Shown here: piece by piece, positions 11,776-24,538 of the stretch
Position numbering within the stretch: position 1 is the stretch's first letter
Layout: every line of letters starts with the position of its first letter
NCBI GenBank assembly: GCA_032622095.1
Contig: CP136061.1
Span: 126,800,754 to 126,864,753 of the forward strand
Direction of reading: 5' to 3'
DNA from: Siphonodentalium dalli
Lineage: Eukaryota; Mollusca; Scaphopoda; Gadilida; Siphonodentaliidae
DNA length: 64,000 nucleotides
The notes under the pieces: model-generated
Seen by the model: only the letters and a program-made list of their open reading frames with translations
Database searches by the model: none
Told to the model about the DNA's origin: nothing
Position numbers and translations under genes: made by a program

Positions 11776-12350
11776 TCTTTCCATTCATTGCTCATCACAC
11801 AAATTTAACTTCTTCTCAAAGTTGAGCTACAGTGTCATTGACACTTTCATTTGAGACATTAAAGAACGAAATATGTCGTTACCCCATTAATGATCATTAA
11901 TACATAATTTGTGTTTATGAAAGTCTGGTACAGACAGTTTGTTTCCAGTACATATTCATTGGAACGTAAACAATTATTCTCTGACAAATCATGTTAATAT
12001 TGCCTTTCGTTACTGGTTTCCTTGACTCACATATCTCTCACTTCTTAATACTTATAATTAAAACAAATGTTCTGTGTTTTGTGTCACTTCTTAATAGCAT
12101 TCTGTATTCTTCTATTGAAAAGAAAAACAGTTGTAGTATACCTTAAAGGTATGAAGGCCTTGGTGGGTATCATGTGAACATATTTCCACCGCTACAAACG
12201 AAATAATATTCAAATATAGACAGACTTTGTTAATATACAAATGAGAAATATCTCATAAACATTATGTTATAGTCGTAAATTTGCCGACTGTTATGTAAAC
12301 AAAGCATAAAAAGTTACTTTCCTGGTGTTTCTTTATATTATGATGGTAAA
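11776..12350. other. Non-coding with relic of the 60-kb MITE interior
   Basis: About 11925-11990 (cagtttgtttccagt ... cattggaacgtaaacaatta ... aaatcatg) matches 60300-60370, which is the interior of the 9-bp-TSD MITE at 60166-60488. The rest shows nothing recognisable. Confidence 0.5.
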
Positions 12351-14042
12351 CATAAAGAGCGTTCTTTGTTGCTCAATTCCTTATTTGGAAATAATAAAGA
12401 GCGTTTAAACCATTTGTGTGTGATTAGCCAGTAGCATCATGCTGCCTTCTATAACACAATCAGACTCTTGTTTAGGTAAAATTTAGTAGGTCTTTATGTA
12501 AGCATGATGTTTAAGGGATTACAGTGCTCATGAAACAACAAAACTCTATCGGAAAGCCACCCCTATTGTGATCACAATAATCCAAGTCCCATAAAAATCG
12601 CGTAATAATTAAGCCGAGAAATAAATAAATAATACCGCCACCGGTTGTCGGCTATCTCCGTCGCAAAACCTCGCATGACGTCAAGCGAGGTAAACTAATT
12701 AAAAACACGGAATCGGAGTTATTTGTGTCTACCTATATGACGATGGAAAATCCGGAATAGACATCAGCTCGTGAGCGTGATGGAATTACTGCGGGGCATA
12801 TCAATAGCATTGTGTACACATGGTTAATTGTCATCGCGCGGTGAGTTATATTCACTTGTGATTTGTCTTAAGCGCTGTTTGGAAAGTTATTGTTTTGACA
12901 AAAAAACTATAGAAGGCCGATTGAGCGGGGTAGGTAACACTTTCGTGTCAAAAATAAAGCTTATAAAAACATGAGCAGGCATGCGAACTCTATTCGGGCG
13001 CGTGTTCACGATGTTGTTTTAATTTTCCGTATATATGCCCCGAGTGTCCCGTATTTACAATCATTCATTCGTAACATTGCCATATAAATGCAGTGTTTTC
13101 GGCTGTGGCCGGTCTAGTGACTCTCAGTTAGGTATAATGCTGTATTCATTTCCAAACGATGTTCGTTTACGTGCCATTTGGCGGCATTTCTGTGGGAAAC
13201 CCGTTGCGCAATCATCAGAAACCGATTACATATACCAAATAAAGAGCGTTTAATTTGACAAGTCATTCATGGTTACGAATACATACAATTGCAGTTAAAG
13301 TGGAGAGTATGTTGAATAAATCACGATAACAACTATTCTTAGTCGATTCCCCATTTCCGTCACCATGGCTCCATAAAGAGCGTTCCATGTTAAGAGTTTT
13401 CCTAATATGGTACGAATAAAAAGAGTTTAATAAAGCGGAAATTGCTATGACTTGGAAGGATATATAAAGCATGCATATCGGAAGTTCGTGTACATGTATT
13501 GACCTGTATTGGTGTAATCATTAAAAAAAATCACGATGACAACTGTTCTAAGTCGAGTCCCTTTACCTTGACGCAATAAAGAGCGTTCACTATTACGATA
13601 TATTGCGAATAAAGAGCACTTGAATATGTGATTCCATATTAAACCGGATTATTATCCCTCCTTCAAAAAGTGTTATATATGATTGGATGTTTATAACCCT
13701 ATTGTTATGCGTAATTGCCACATAGAGGTCGATTTATGACCTGGATATTCAATAGACCGCATCGCTAGAGTGCTAATTTAATAGGTCAATAACGATGCAT
13801 AGATGTAGTGAATTTCCACCAGTGACAGTCGGCTAGATTGTTTTGGGGTGGGGGAAGCAATATTCCGAAATATATATAAACACCATATTGCCCAAATAAT
13901 TACATGATTCATAACCAAGGAAAAATGAACATATCATATTGGTAATGAATGACTTGATTATAATTGATTAAATCCGACAGCAATAAACCAATTGTGTGTT
14001 GTTTTACCGCGTTACGATAATTAAAACGAAACGCTCTTTATT
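12351..14042. repeat. Recurrent 14-nt motif AATAAAGAGCGTTY
   Basis: Copies lie at 12351-12364, 12393-12406, 13238-13251, 13372-13385, 13575-13588 and 13608-13621 (diverged), and inverted at 14029-14042. A weaker form is near 13414. A partial match is at 61175-61187. The surrounding sequences do not align, so this is not a simple tandem repeat. It could be a regulatory motif, a short insertion end, or remnants of an old repeat. The AATAAA at its start is also a polyadenylation hexamer. Confidence 0.6.
13035..13253 (+). CDS. Truncated THAP-type zinc finger reading frame
   Basis: The 72-residue frame contains KCSVFGCGRSSDSQ, then FPND and AIWRHFC. This fits the first half of a THAP domain: a C-x4-C zinc pair, a Phe-Pro, and the invariant Trp about 30 residues after the first Cys. 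THAP domains are C2CH zinc modules that bind DNA in host regulators and in P-element-type transposases. The second half (Cys-x2-His-Phe) is absent; the frame reaches a stop shortly after. It could be a first exon whose splice partner I cannot find, or a decayed fragment. The start at 13035 is simply the first ATG. The stop codon falls within a copy of the AATAAAGAGCGTTY motif. Function of the whole gene unknown. Confidence 0.4.
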   Translation: MPRVSRIYNHSFVTLPYKCSVFGCGRSSDSQLGIMLYSFPNDVRLRAIWRHFCGKPVAQSSETDYIYQIKSV

Positions 14043-14452
14043 GACACACGACTAATGTCATCTGGAAATTGGAATGTTTACGAGATGATAATTGCCTAAT
14101 AACTGTGCAAGTCTTCGCGTATATATGCAATCTTGATATGCATATATAATATAACTTGGACTATTCCGGTAACGAAAAAATATATATAAACACGAGCACG
14201 CGTTTATATAGATAAATGCGCGCAAAACTGAATAATATACGGGCATGGCTTTATAGTAACAACACATCGCGATACATATAATAATAGTAATAATAACACG
14301 ATAAAGATCGACACTTAATTACGAGAAAGGCGATGTTTCGGCGAAGTTTTGCATTCGCAGTGTGATAACGCGACAATCGTCAAAGGCCGCGATCGACTAC
14401 ATGCAAACTTAAAATACCGCCGTCGCGTATCTATGCGTTGTCAATGAGTTAC

Positions 14453-14522
14453 CACGTGATCGATCACGTGCTATGCTTCTGTTTACATGTGACAATCACG
14501 TGATCGGGCTGATGATCACGTG
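14453..14522. promoter_or_regulatory. Cluster of four CACGTG E-boxes
   Basis: CACGTG occurs at 14453-14458, 14465-14470, 14497-14502 and 14517-14522, mostly as (A)TCACGTGA, within 70 bp of AT-rich DNA. bHLH-zip factors (USF, MITF/TFE, Myc/Max families) bind this core. No gene start is visible just downstream, so regulatory use is inference. Confidence 0.45.
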
Positions 14523-16125
14523 ACTTCGTCTACAACAAAATCTTCGGCTAACTTCGGAATTTTTTTGAATCGTTATAAAAATAACGATTGGCGGCCGAAT
14601 ATTAGATTATATGCGCCCAATGGACATTTTATATATATATTATCGGTATATTGAAAGAAAATAATATTGTTTTTTTCAGGACCGTATTCCTTTAAGGGAT
14701 AGTGATCGTATATTTGAACCAAAATGTATGCGTTTTAATATTGATCTGTTTACGGTGTTTGGAACAAATATTTTCGACAACTAAACCCTCTCGTCCCTTT
14801 AATATAATTAATATAACATCCCTCATCCAATAATCTCCAAATTGCATATCTAATTTCAATCCTAGTTACACATCACACCGCCCCTCATCATTTGCCAATT
14901 GTACACCCTTTTTTGCTGCTTCTGTTGCAACTGCTCAATTTCTTTAAAAATTATTGAAAAAATGGTCCTCCGGCCTGCGACATTTACCTCCGATTTAGTT
15001 TTTTCGATCATCGGTCCACACCAAAATTGAGCACACGTCCCTATATAATATACCTATTTAAACCGAGTATACACGGTGGTGTAATAGAAGAACCATTAAT
15101 TTAACCGTAACCGTAGCATATTTCCACGTATACGTGTACGTTTTCACGACAAATCCCCGCTGATCTGTTATTAATGAACCAAACAATTAACATGTCAACA
15201 CACTCTGGCCCGCCAATGCTACAGTGTATAAACGTAACGGGGCAAATATGCATATTATATTGACAGCTAACGAGAACATTCATCACCAATAATCTGCTCA
15301 CCCCTTTCAGTCGATACGATAGAAACTAAACGATTTGTTACTTCTAATTACCCGTACTTAATTACACTACTTGCGTGTTAATAAAGTACGACACCCCCAC
15401 CCCCCCCCCCCCCCCCAATCACAACTAAAGGTGAAACATGGGATTTAGAACATTAATATTCACTCTTACACAGTTCCACATTCAAGGTGTGTCTTGTGTA
15501 ATCGTATGTCAGTTGTAACGTTGGGAAACCGCAACCGAACTGAATTATTCTATTGCTAAATAGTTCATGAGTGACCTGATGCATGCATCTTAGTTTTCTT
15601 GTAGTTGAATATTGTCCACTTGAGAGACCTATACTGGGGTCATTGAGGTGAATATAGAGGAAACTCAGCACCTCGGGCGCACAGTTTAATTGCGTTCTTG
15701 CTCCTCGTAGTAATGATATTATCCCGCAAATGTCATGTGAATGTCATCTTTCAACTTCTGGGGCGAATTAGTTGACAGCCAACATACAGAAATGCAGCAG
15801 ATGCGATGATGAGCTGCTCCCATGATTCAGTCGGGATATGACAACCAAGCTGGGTACTGCCTATAGTAACAGCGCATTTAAATGGTCATTATGGGAGGGC
15901 ATCCAGGTAACTAAACAGTTGGATATCGAAGCTATCGATAACCATGCACCAGTATAATTATATCGGAGTCTGTGCATGGTGGTAGATCTGCACGAGTCAG
16001 TAATATGTCCAATTTCATTGTTATATGTGTGGCCACATGCACAGCATGCATCGGGCATTGTTCTCGAACAGCAATCTATTTAAAAGTCTAGCAAGATGTT
16101 TCAGTTCCAATATATATATATAAAA
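14523..16125. other. Non-coding, C-rich run and one repeat module
   Basis: A long C run lies near 15392-15417. About 15555-15605 (gttcatgagtgacctgatgc ... cttagttttcttgt) is the module that also follows the Helitron-like ends near 23705-23745 and 29085-29130. No gene supported. Confidence 0.45.
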
Positions 16126-16535
16126 TATATTGGTTTTATGAATGCACCACCTCAGAATTCCGTTAAAACTAATCCTTCAAATTATTGCAACTACGGCTTA
16201 TTAATACAGGTTTCTCATTCACCACACCAGAACGCCTCTAGATGCGGACCAAAAATCTACTAATCGGATTAAATACACGCCCGATACTTCGCAATTCGAC
16301 CTTTATTCTACATTCCAACCGAGACATACTTCATCAGCAAGGTTAATTAGCTGTTATATTATGCATTGTGTTCTCTCAGTAAAATCTTCAAGAGTGGCCC
16401 AGCCATTGTTCATACCTAAATATCGTAAGCAATTAACGCGGTCATAAACGTTACATACTGGAACAATGAGACATCCGCGAAAACCAGAAATTTGTTGTCG
16501 TGCGAGATATCCACATCGCTTCATAGCTCCATTGA
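16126..16535. repeat. Inverted copy of the 2420-2765 repeat module
   Basis: Runs antiparallel to 2420-2765. The words cagaattccgttaaaac, acggcttattaatacagg, cagccattgttcatacct and gagatatccacatcgc have reverse-complement partners there in the matching order. Non-coding. Confidence 0.6.
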
Positions 16536-17745
16536 CACGGCCATATCAGCCTTATACTGCAATTTCCTATAATAACTCGCATCGCGTGAAACCCGAATTG
16601 TGTTATCATGCGATATATCCCCATCGCTCCATTGGCACGGCCAGATCAGCGTAGCAGTAAACACCCATATTGCGTAATCATATTATATATCCCCTCAACA
16701 TTATGTGATTCCGACGCCCCTGAGTATGGGTCGAGGTAGCTATATGCATGAGTTTCGAGTTGTCTGGCCCACCTCTAAATTTAAAACTGCACAATCGCAC
16801 GTTTAAAGGTGCCAATGCCGTATGTGATATAGGAACACCCATCCCTGCATGCATGCAAGTTCCCGTTCTTCGAAATTTCCACAGCTTTAAACAAAAATAC
16901 TAAAATATGCATGGTGTAACCATCCGTTTGGTGCACGGGGGTTCGCGAACTTTCTTTGTTTATTATTTTGTATTATAAATTAGAAGGGCCCCAGATCGAT
17001 TTTCGAGGAAATCATACAAAGTCTGGAAAAATGGCTCCAAAGACACTTTTATATCAAAATACAACTCTTTTTTTAAAATATTTTTATTGTTTTCAAATTA
17101 TATTTTTGCTAGAAGTATTTTATGATTCGCATCAGGTAGTGCCAATTAGTTTTAATTTATTCTGTTTAATTTATAGTTTATTTTATTATTATTATTTATT
17201 TTATTATTATTCTGTTTAAATTATAGTTTATTTTATTTAGTTGTTATGTTTGATTAAAATCATTTTGTTATAGAACTGGTCAAGCAATCTGTAAGTCACT
17301 CAGAGTCACTGGTGAAGTCTTCAATGACAATATTTCTTCCGGTCGCAATCTAGTACAGTGATGATGCATCCACACAGAGGGGTTCAGTGTGGGTTCTGAA
17401 GTGTTTAACCCACTCCTGTATACATATAACACAATATTGTATCTCACGTGACTTTGTTATTGAAATCAAGCTTTCCGATTGGTTGGCTACTCGACTCTAT
17501 TAGTCGTAGTTGTATACTACGCCTTCAAGTCTCTCCCATCGTTCACTATGCATATGTAGTTTTGACTACTAAAAATAGTAACGAACACTACATCAAACTT
17601 TGTTCTGAAACTACTTGTTATTTCGCCGCTGATCCAAATTAAAGCTTCATTAAGGCGAACATCAATTGTCTGAACTTAGTAAAAGTTGAAAATAGTAGTT
17701 TCCTACTGCTAAATCAAAATATTTGTTCGATACAATATAATAATT
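16536..17745. other. No recognised gene
   Basis: AT-rich. It includes a TTATT-rich low-complexity stretch near 17150-17240. No supported ORF, RNA gene or element. Confidence 0.35.
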
Positions 17746-17876
17746 AGAGCATGACTTGTCGTGAAATACGCCGATATAGTGCATAGTGCGGTTGTGTAGT
17801 TCACTCCGCTTCGCGTCGTGAACTACACAACCTCACTATGCACTATATCGGCGTATTTCACTCCAAGCCATGCTCT
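17746..17876. repeat. Long hairpin, ~55-bp arms
   Basis: The arms AGAGCATG...GTGTAGTTCA and TGAACTACACAA...CATGCTCT are near-perfect reverse complements with a ~15-nt loop (ctccgcttcgcgtcg). It could be a snap-back MITE or the fold of a small-RNA precursor. No target duplication is evident in the AT-rich flanks. Confidence 0.75.
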
Positions 17877-18479
17877 ATTTATTAATTATAGTATATACTT
17901 CAGTATACACTGTTTATTGTCATTTCTTTGTCAAAATTGATGATATATTTTAGGAAAAACAGGCATGGGGAACAACTAATTTTTGAGCTGATGATGACCT
18001 ATACACACACACACACACCCTTACACACACCACCGCCTAATTGTCCAGAACTTCTTTTTTCGCACCCCTCCCACTGAGAAAGTTACTATATTTCATATCA
18101 AATCACTTCTCGCATGATCCACAATCCCGGTCACAGTACCATGCTATATAGTGCTACCACTTGCAACGCATGCAGTCAGTTGATTTCGATCTGTTAACTC
18201 TTCCGACTGCCTTGTATATGATCCAACGGAAAGACAAACACTTGGTTTTCTTGAGCACTACATTAAGCACTCATCGAATAACAAGGAAGGAATATTAATT
18301 CTAAATTCAGCGATTGCCCGTTGTTCTTTTTCCAAATGACGACTTCCTGTAGGCCGTACGTGGTGCATTCAAGAATAGTGTGTATATATATTTAGCAATC
18401 GATCGAAGTATATATGTATCCTGTATAATGCAACGACATCGCGCACTTTTAAGTTTAAACTTATCATAATATCAACCAT
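17877..18479. other. No recognised gene; CA microsatellite
   Basis: A short CA run at about 18003-18028. No supported coding sequence. Confidence 0.4.
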
Positions 18480-21400
18480 ATATCTAACACAGAGACCTTA
18501 AAATGTGCACATATATATATCTAGTGCTCTAAGGGCGACGTCGGAATATTGCGGCTATTTGAGCTTCCCTTTTTTAGGTCACTTTGGTTGACGTCGGACT
18601 TTGAGTCGCAAGGCGCGCTCGCCGTCACGGGCCGGGGTTCTAATACCATGCACCCAATCCAGAAAAAATTTGTACTGTCTCAAAAACCCATGCAGCTTCT
18701 AAAATCGGTGCCTTGTGTGTGCTATATGGGCCCGGACATGCGCAAAGGGCAACGCTCGACATGCATCAGAGACAAGTATATATACATGCAAGAAAACCAT
18801 ATATAGTCACCAATGATACATGTATCGCCGTAAAGATCATATATATTATTAGGCATATATGAAATACATTGGAGATTTGATGTAGTGATTGTAAAAATGT
18901 GTATATGTATATATAGATAACGGTTATGTAGTTGATTATATGTAATATTTGTTGTATGTGTGTATATTGTGCGCTTGCATGGTGAGAAAGCATGTGAAAA
19001 CATTTTATAAATCGCACGTGCCAAACTAAAGTTATGATAATTATGAAATATTTACACACCATACGTATGATATGATATGTAGTCACAAAGGGCGCATACG
19101 TTCCAGTTGGTTGAAAGGTTCATCGCCAAACATGCCACGGCCATTATTGCATTGATACACCAAAAATAACCACACCATCGCCAAAAAAAGTGACGAACGC
19201 CTTGACGATTGACACGTTATTATATTGACGCGCCGGCTAAACTGTTATGGTCCCTCGGTTCTCTTACACGACATTTGAATTGTTTTCGGCTGGCATGTAT
19301 CTTTTCTTTGTTATTTGTTCTAATTTCCATTGAAATAGAGGTCTGAACAGTGCATGAAATATCATACAGAATAATAATCAGGCCAAAATTATCGATCTTC
19401 GTTACATTGTTTAATTATATGCAATACCGAGAACGTTTCTAATCACTTTTAGTCCATCCAACGTCGTTTAACATGGGGAAAATAGACTACTACGTTTGAA
19501 CGGCATGTGCATGATTTGTCGTTTTTTAATTATAACAACATGATAATCAATAACAGAGGCAGTCTCTGTCAAATACAGTCGCTCTATTTACGATACTAAT
19601 TGGGGAACTTTCTAAATTAAATTACGCGTAAACTAGCGTAAACGTATACTTGCTGCAAATTATAGAAGGTGCCGGAATCGGCCTACTCGCCCCAGGGCTA
19701 ACTCGCCCCAGTCGACGTGTGCCAACTCGGAATAAAAGGCCGGCTCGGAATAAAAGATGTATACGGGGTGTTATAAGGCGTTTGGTCCGTTGTTTCTCAA
19801 TGAATATTATTGAAATTTGGTGTATATGTCCGGGCTGGGACACGGAATACAATAACGTTTGAATTGTTTTTAAATTTACAAATGTGTTGATTTTATTCAA
19901 CTTTTTCGTTCTGAAACACACTATACTCGTCATGTCGATATCTAGTATTACTTAGAATTTTCAGCTTTCCAGATTCATAATCGCTCCATTGACTGTAACA
20001 GATGAAATTATCCCCCTCTTCGGATCGAGTGTCACTGAAACTTTATTTTGTTAGACTGCCTGTAGTCACTGATTATATGTGGAAATAATCTGTAATAAGA
20101 TGTAGCACTGTTTTATTTTATATTTACATTTAGTGCTGTTTTTTATACAACAATTCCACCCAGGCTTCTCAACGGTACGCAGTACTGGTACCGCGTACTC
20201 GGGCATTTTTTGCGGTAACGGTGCTGGTGTGCATATCCGCCGGTACTCGGTACTGTGGTTGCATATATGCACGTTCGTAGATCAGCAGGCTGTCTGGCAA
20301 AATACAGTAGTATCAAGTTTCGCTCTTTAAACTACACGCGATGCACATCGATCGTGATTGTATTCAAGGCTTGAGAGGTCGGTCACGGAAGGGGGCTCCT
20401 GGTTTTTATGTGTCTATTATAACTCTTCAATGGTTGAATTCCAATTCTTTGAAAGCACGGCCTTGTGATATTGTTTTAATCTTCAAAGATTATTTTGTGT
20501 TGGGAACTTGTGATTGCAACTTATGATTTTGCCTTTATTTTTGCCCAGTTGTGGCAATTATACAGTTACAATTTCTTATCATGTATTCACCAACGACCCC
20601 ACCCACAAGTATGGCCCACAGGTTTTGATTAATCACATACACACGTACCCGTTCACATGTCGTATCAGTTTGCATATATAGGGTAGACCATTTTGAATTT
20701 AAATGGGACTCATGGAACCGTGCACAGTGTACATGTAATTTGCTGAATAGACATTGATAGTTCATATTTGGTATAGGAACTCGTGGAGAGAAATTGTTGC
20801 CTAATTTGACTCATTATTGTTTAGATTTAAAAGGCCGACCGCGCGACTTTGCAAATACATTTAATCTGATTGAATATTGTGAAGTGAAAACCACCGACGT
20901 GTGTCGCGTTACTTTCTATCAGTTTATCACACACAGAAGAACAATAAGTTAAAACCACAAAACGTGTGCAACGAATAGTTCTATTTTGGTTGATTGAATT
21001 GTCTATGTTGTCATTTGCGCATCACTATAAACTCTACGGGAAAGTTTGTTAGTATATTCCAAAATGGTATCTAATATCCCGAAATAGTTTCTTTATTCTG
21101 ATATCAAATTATCATTAGTTCATGTTAATAATAGAGTTCGTGGCATGTGATTTTCAGCACTGTATTACCTCCAGATATTCATAGAACTATAAAATGGCTT
21201 GCCAGTACCGGTACAGGAACCACGGTACTAGCAAAGTATCGATACCGGTACCGGCATGCGTGGTACCGGCGGTACTTTGAGAAGCCCGATTCCACCTAGA
21301 TCATCATGTGATCGACCATACATGGGATGTGATGACCTGGTTGAACTAAGAGCGGTTTGATGGATCACTTCTGTCTTCGAGCTAGATTATACTTATGCTA

Positions 21401-22507
21401 TTTAAGCATGTTTCTAACGTGGAGGAGTAGATATTCTCGAGACCCCACTACTCTTCAATACACACCAAGTTCTCAGCTGTCATGTTCGGATATTAGAACC
21501 CATAGCCATAATATATGGTTTATTTTGTATATACTAGTATAATATAGTTATTTCAGTACCTTTATATACCAGTAGTGTGGATAACAATGCATATATATAT
21601 GTGTGTATATGTATATTGATTCAACGGATTCAGTGGTTTTGTTCATTAGTCTATCAAATTTGCGGGGAAAACATGGCCACCAGCAGTACACCCTGCCAAA
21701 TTTCAAATTTGAATCAATTGGCGCACCCTGCAGCCAGAATTTATTGGAGAACTGTTTCTAATGTGGATATTTTGGGTCACCACTAGATGGGAGCCATATT
21801 TTTTTCTCAAAATTTCCTTGTGAAAACATCACTGCCAGCGGTGATCTTGAGTTTTACTATTTTTATGGCTAAATAATTTGGTTTATCCTACAGACGACAT
21901 ACATTGTCCGATCGTCACCAGATTCCACAATGATCTTCTGGATAACCAGGGTGAGAGTGATCTATTTTTTCCGAATTTCGTTAAAAACAAGACCACAGAC
22001 AGCAATTTTGTATCGTACTCTTTTTATGCCTGAATTCTTTTCTTTAGCACCTCTACAGACCACATCCCTCATCTGATAGTTACCAAACTTCATATTGATC
22101 TTCGGGGTGACCACTAGATGGGAGATATCAAATGATTTGAATTTCTTTGGAAAACATGGTCGCCAGCAGCATCTTCTATTTAGCTTTTTATATACATGTA
22201 TATCTCTTCGTGCGGATAGCCAGTATTACTTGAGTAGTTCAAAACTTTCCACATTCCTGTCATCATTTGAAATATAAAAATTTACCTGATACATGTAGTC
22301 CAATGAAAATTAACAAGCCTCCATAAATTAAATTTACCTATGATCTTATTATTCCTCACAATCACATGCACCCTTCAAAATTTTGTTTCGTCGTATCTAA
22401 TTTTTAATGTCCCTATGGTAATATTGATATAGATACATTTGTCAAACATTTCTTTGTACAATATACAGGTATAAAGTTTGTAACTAAATCTAGAAATATT
22501 TATAATA
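18480..22507 (+). repeat. Multi-kb duplicated segment, copy A
   Basis: This segment is colinear with copy B at 24940-28178. Matching landmarks, A then B: ccttaaaatgtgca (18493/24970); aaggcgcgctcg (18610/25165); tctcaaaaacccatgca (18677/25230); attgacacgttattat (19208/25482); ttaaattacgcgtaaac (19616/26004); gtcatgtcgatatctag (19930/26796); ctaacgtggag (21414/27154); gatcttctggataacc (21930/27675); ctgtcatcatttgaaatata (22256/28003). Copy A alone carries the 1.1-kb hAT-like insertion at 20161-21288. Both copies are followed by Helitron-like sequence. The ORFs inside are short and not conserved as proteins, so I treat this as a duplicated repeat, not a gene. Confidence 0.75.
20153..21296. mobile_element. 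Non-autonomous hAT-like element with 8-bp target duplication
   Basis: The element 20161-21288 (1,128 bp) is flanked by ATTCCACC (20153-20160 and 21289-21296). The ends are CAGGCTTCTCAACGGTAC and the reverse complement of GTACTTTGAGAAGCCCG, followed by further GTACCGG-rich inverted repeats. An 8-bp duplication and CAGG... ends fit the hAT superfamily. The paralogous segment near 27010-27040 lacks the element, giving an approximate empty site. No transposase ORF. Confidence 0.8.
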
Positions 22508-23680
22508 CTAGCAGGTTAGCCCACCAATGGCGGCGTTCGTCAGAAACATGACAATTTTAAATTTGTTTAATTAATTTTTTTAGTTAATTTTTTTAATTAA
22601 TTTTTTTTTTCTTTTTTTTTTTTTTCAATGAGTTAATATTCATTTTTTGTTTATAACATGAGTTAATGTGATTTTTCCCGATTTTGACCTTGAATTGATC
22701 ATTTTCAAGGTCAAGGTCAGGTCGGGGTCACAATTTAACCCGTTCATGACACTTCCCGTAGGTAGCAAGTTTGAGCTCAATCTGTTCGAGTCTATAAAGG
22801 ACACACACATATATATATAATTTGTGGGTACCCGTTTCAAGGTGAAGAAGACATAAGAATCCATAAGAATCACACAACACGCAGTACCCGTCCCTAAAAG
22901 AGGTATGATTTAAGGTACATCGGGCGGAAAAACTGACCCGATGAAAATTTCCCCCGTTCCTAGGAACGACAGACATAAGAATCACACAACACGCATTTTT
23001 TTTTCACACAACACGCAGTACCCGTCCCTAAAAGATGTATGATTGAAAATTTTCCCCGTTCCTATAGGAACGACAGACATAAGAAACACACAACACGCAT
23101 GTTTTGTTTTCCGATGAGTTAATTCTGCCTTTTTAATCAAGATAAATGCATTTCGCGTTTTGCGTCCGCAGTTTCGTAGGCACATGCGAGCGTTTAGCAA
23201 CGCCGATGACAATAAAGATCGTTAGTCGGTTAACAACTCCAAATATGGTCAATATAAAGATCGTGCCTGCCTTAACCCCCCGATGTGCCGTTTGCGGTGA
23301 TTTTGATGATTGGGAGTGGAGAATTAATGCTCGGACCTTGTCCAAAATGCGACGTTGACCATTCCCGTGGGTTTATCTGGACAAACTATTTTTCAATTGG
23401 TCCAGAAACATGCCTATACCAGCACGTTCGATGACATGGTCGCACGTGAAATTGGACCCGTCCATATTGCTCCCGGGATCGAAGTAGTCCTACACACAAA
23501 TTTTAGTCGGATCGGTCAAGGTCCAGAAACATGCCTATATATATGAGCGAGGTCAGGTTGACACCTTAAATATCAAATCCGAGTCGGATCGGTCGAGCAG
23601 TGTGGGAGTCTATAACACACATACATACGTGCATTCATACACACATACCTACAGACAGGTATTCCAAAATGTATAATCGA
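22508..23680 (-). mobile_element. Composite Helitron-like region
   Basis: The minus-strand end is CTAG next to a host T, with a degenerate terminal hairpin. The other boundary resembles other copies (ccaaaatgtataatcga|t at 23680). TGACCTTGA and TCAAGGTCA words occur near 22683-22718. The middle (22850-23100) contains a ~130-bp segment repeated two or three times (ccccgttcctaggaacgac, cacacaacacgca). The part from about 23375 matches 28765-29062, so two elements are probably fused. A TTTTTAATT-rich run lies at 22560-22626. Confidence 0.45.
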
Positions 23681-24380
23681 TAGCTACAAGAATTCTATGA
23701 TAAATAGTTCACGGGCGATCTGATGCATGCATCATAGTTTTCTTGTATTATATATATGGTCCCCGGTATGTACACGGGCAACGCTCGATCGGCATGTCTC
23801 GGAGACAAGTACATACAAGAAAACCAATGTCAGAAATGGTAACACGCTCAAGATCATATGTTATATACCCATGATTGTAATTATAGAATATATTAGATAT
23901 TGGTTTTGCGAATGACCAACTCAGAATTCCGTTAAAATAACAATATTTACATACTAAGTGTGATTATCACTAAATCCAGCATTCTGATTGGTCGGCGCCC
24001 ACGTGGCTAGTTGCAATTATTTCTCGGTGAACGCGCAACAGCTCATAACTGCAGCCTCATAATAACATCGACGCGTCATAGGTTTTAGAAAGACGAACGC
24101 GTAATGTTTTGGGCGCATTTGGACTCGCGCAGGATTGACTTAATAAATCATCGGGTTTCAATATAAAGAGAAATTGCAAGCTGCAAGACAGAGTTCAGTC
24201 CCATATGCTACGCGGGTAAATCATAGCATGAGCGTAGATGGCGCTGTGTACAGCTTGGAGAAATTGTTCCTGTTAACTTTTGCCAAGGGTGCTATGGGAT
24301 ATTTTGGGCTGGTTTTGTCACGATACACTTTTCGATTTAAATACATTTACAAAAGTGGCTTTTTCGCTAAATGTGTATAA
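23681..24380. other. Repeat modules then unrecognised sequence
   Basis: 23700-23745 (gttcacgggcgatctgatgc) matches 15555 and 29085. 23765-23850 (gggcaacgctcg ... agacaagta ... agaaaacca) matches 18735-18800. 23895-23935 matches 16130. No supported gene in the rest. Confidence 0.45.
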
Positions 24381-24538
24381 ATATAAGGATTAACTGTCAC
24401 GTGGACTGTTTTTATGGAGATATAACCGTGAGGTAAGTGGTCATAACTTGTATGCTTCGGGTTTTACACAGGTTATGACCACTTACCTCACGGTTACATC
24501 TCCATAAAAACAGTCCACATGACAGTTAATCCTTATAT
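24381..24538. repeat. Long hairpin, ~65-bp arms
   Basis: The left arm (ataaggattaactgtcac ... ggtcataacttgt) and right arm (acaggttatgaccactta ... gacagttaatccttat) are nearly perfect reverse complements around a loop of about 15-20 nt. It is probably a snap-back MITE; a small-RNA precursor is the alternative. Not related in sequence to the 17746 hairpin. Confidence 0.8.
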
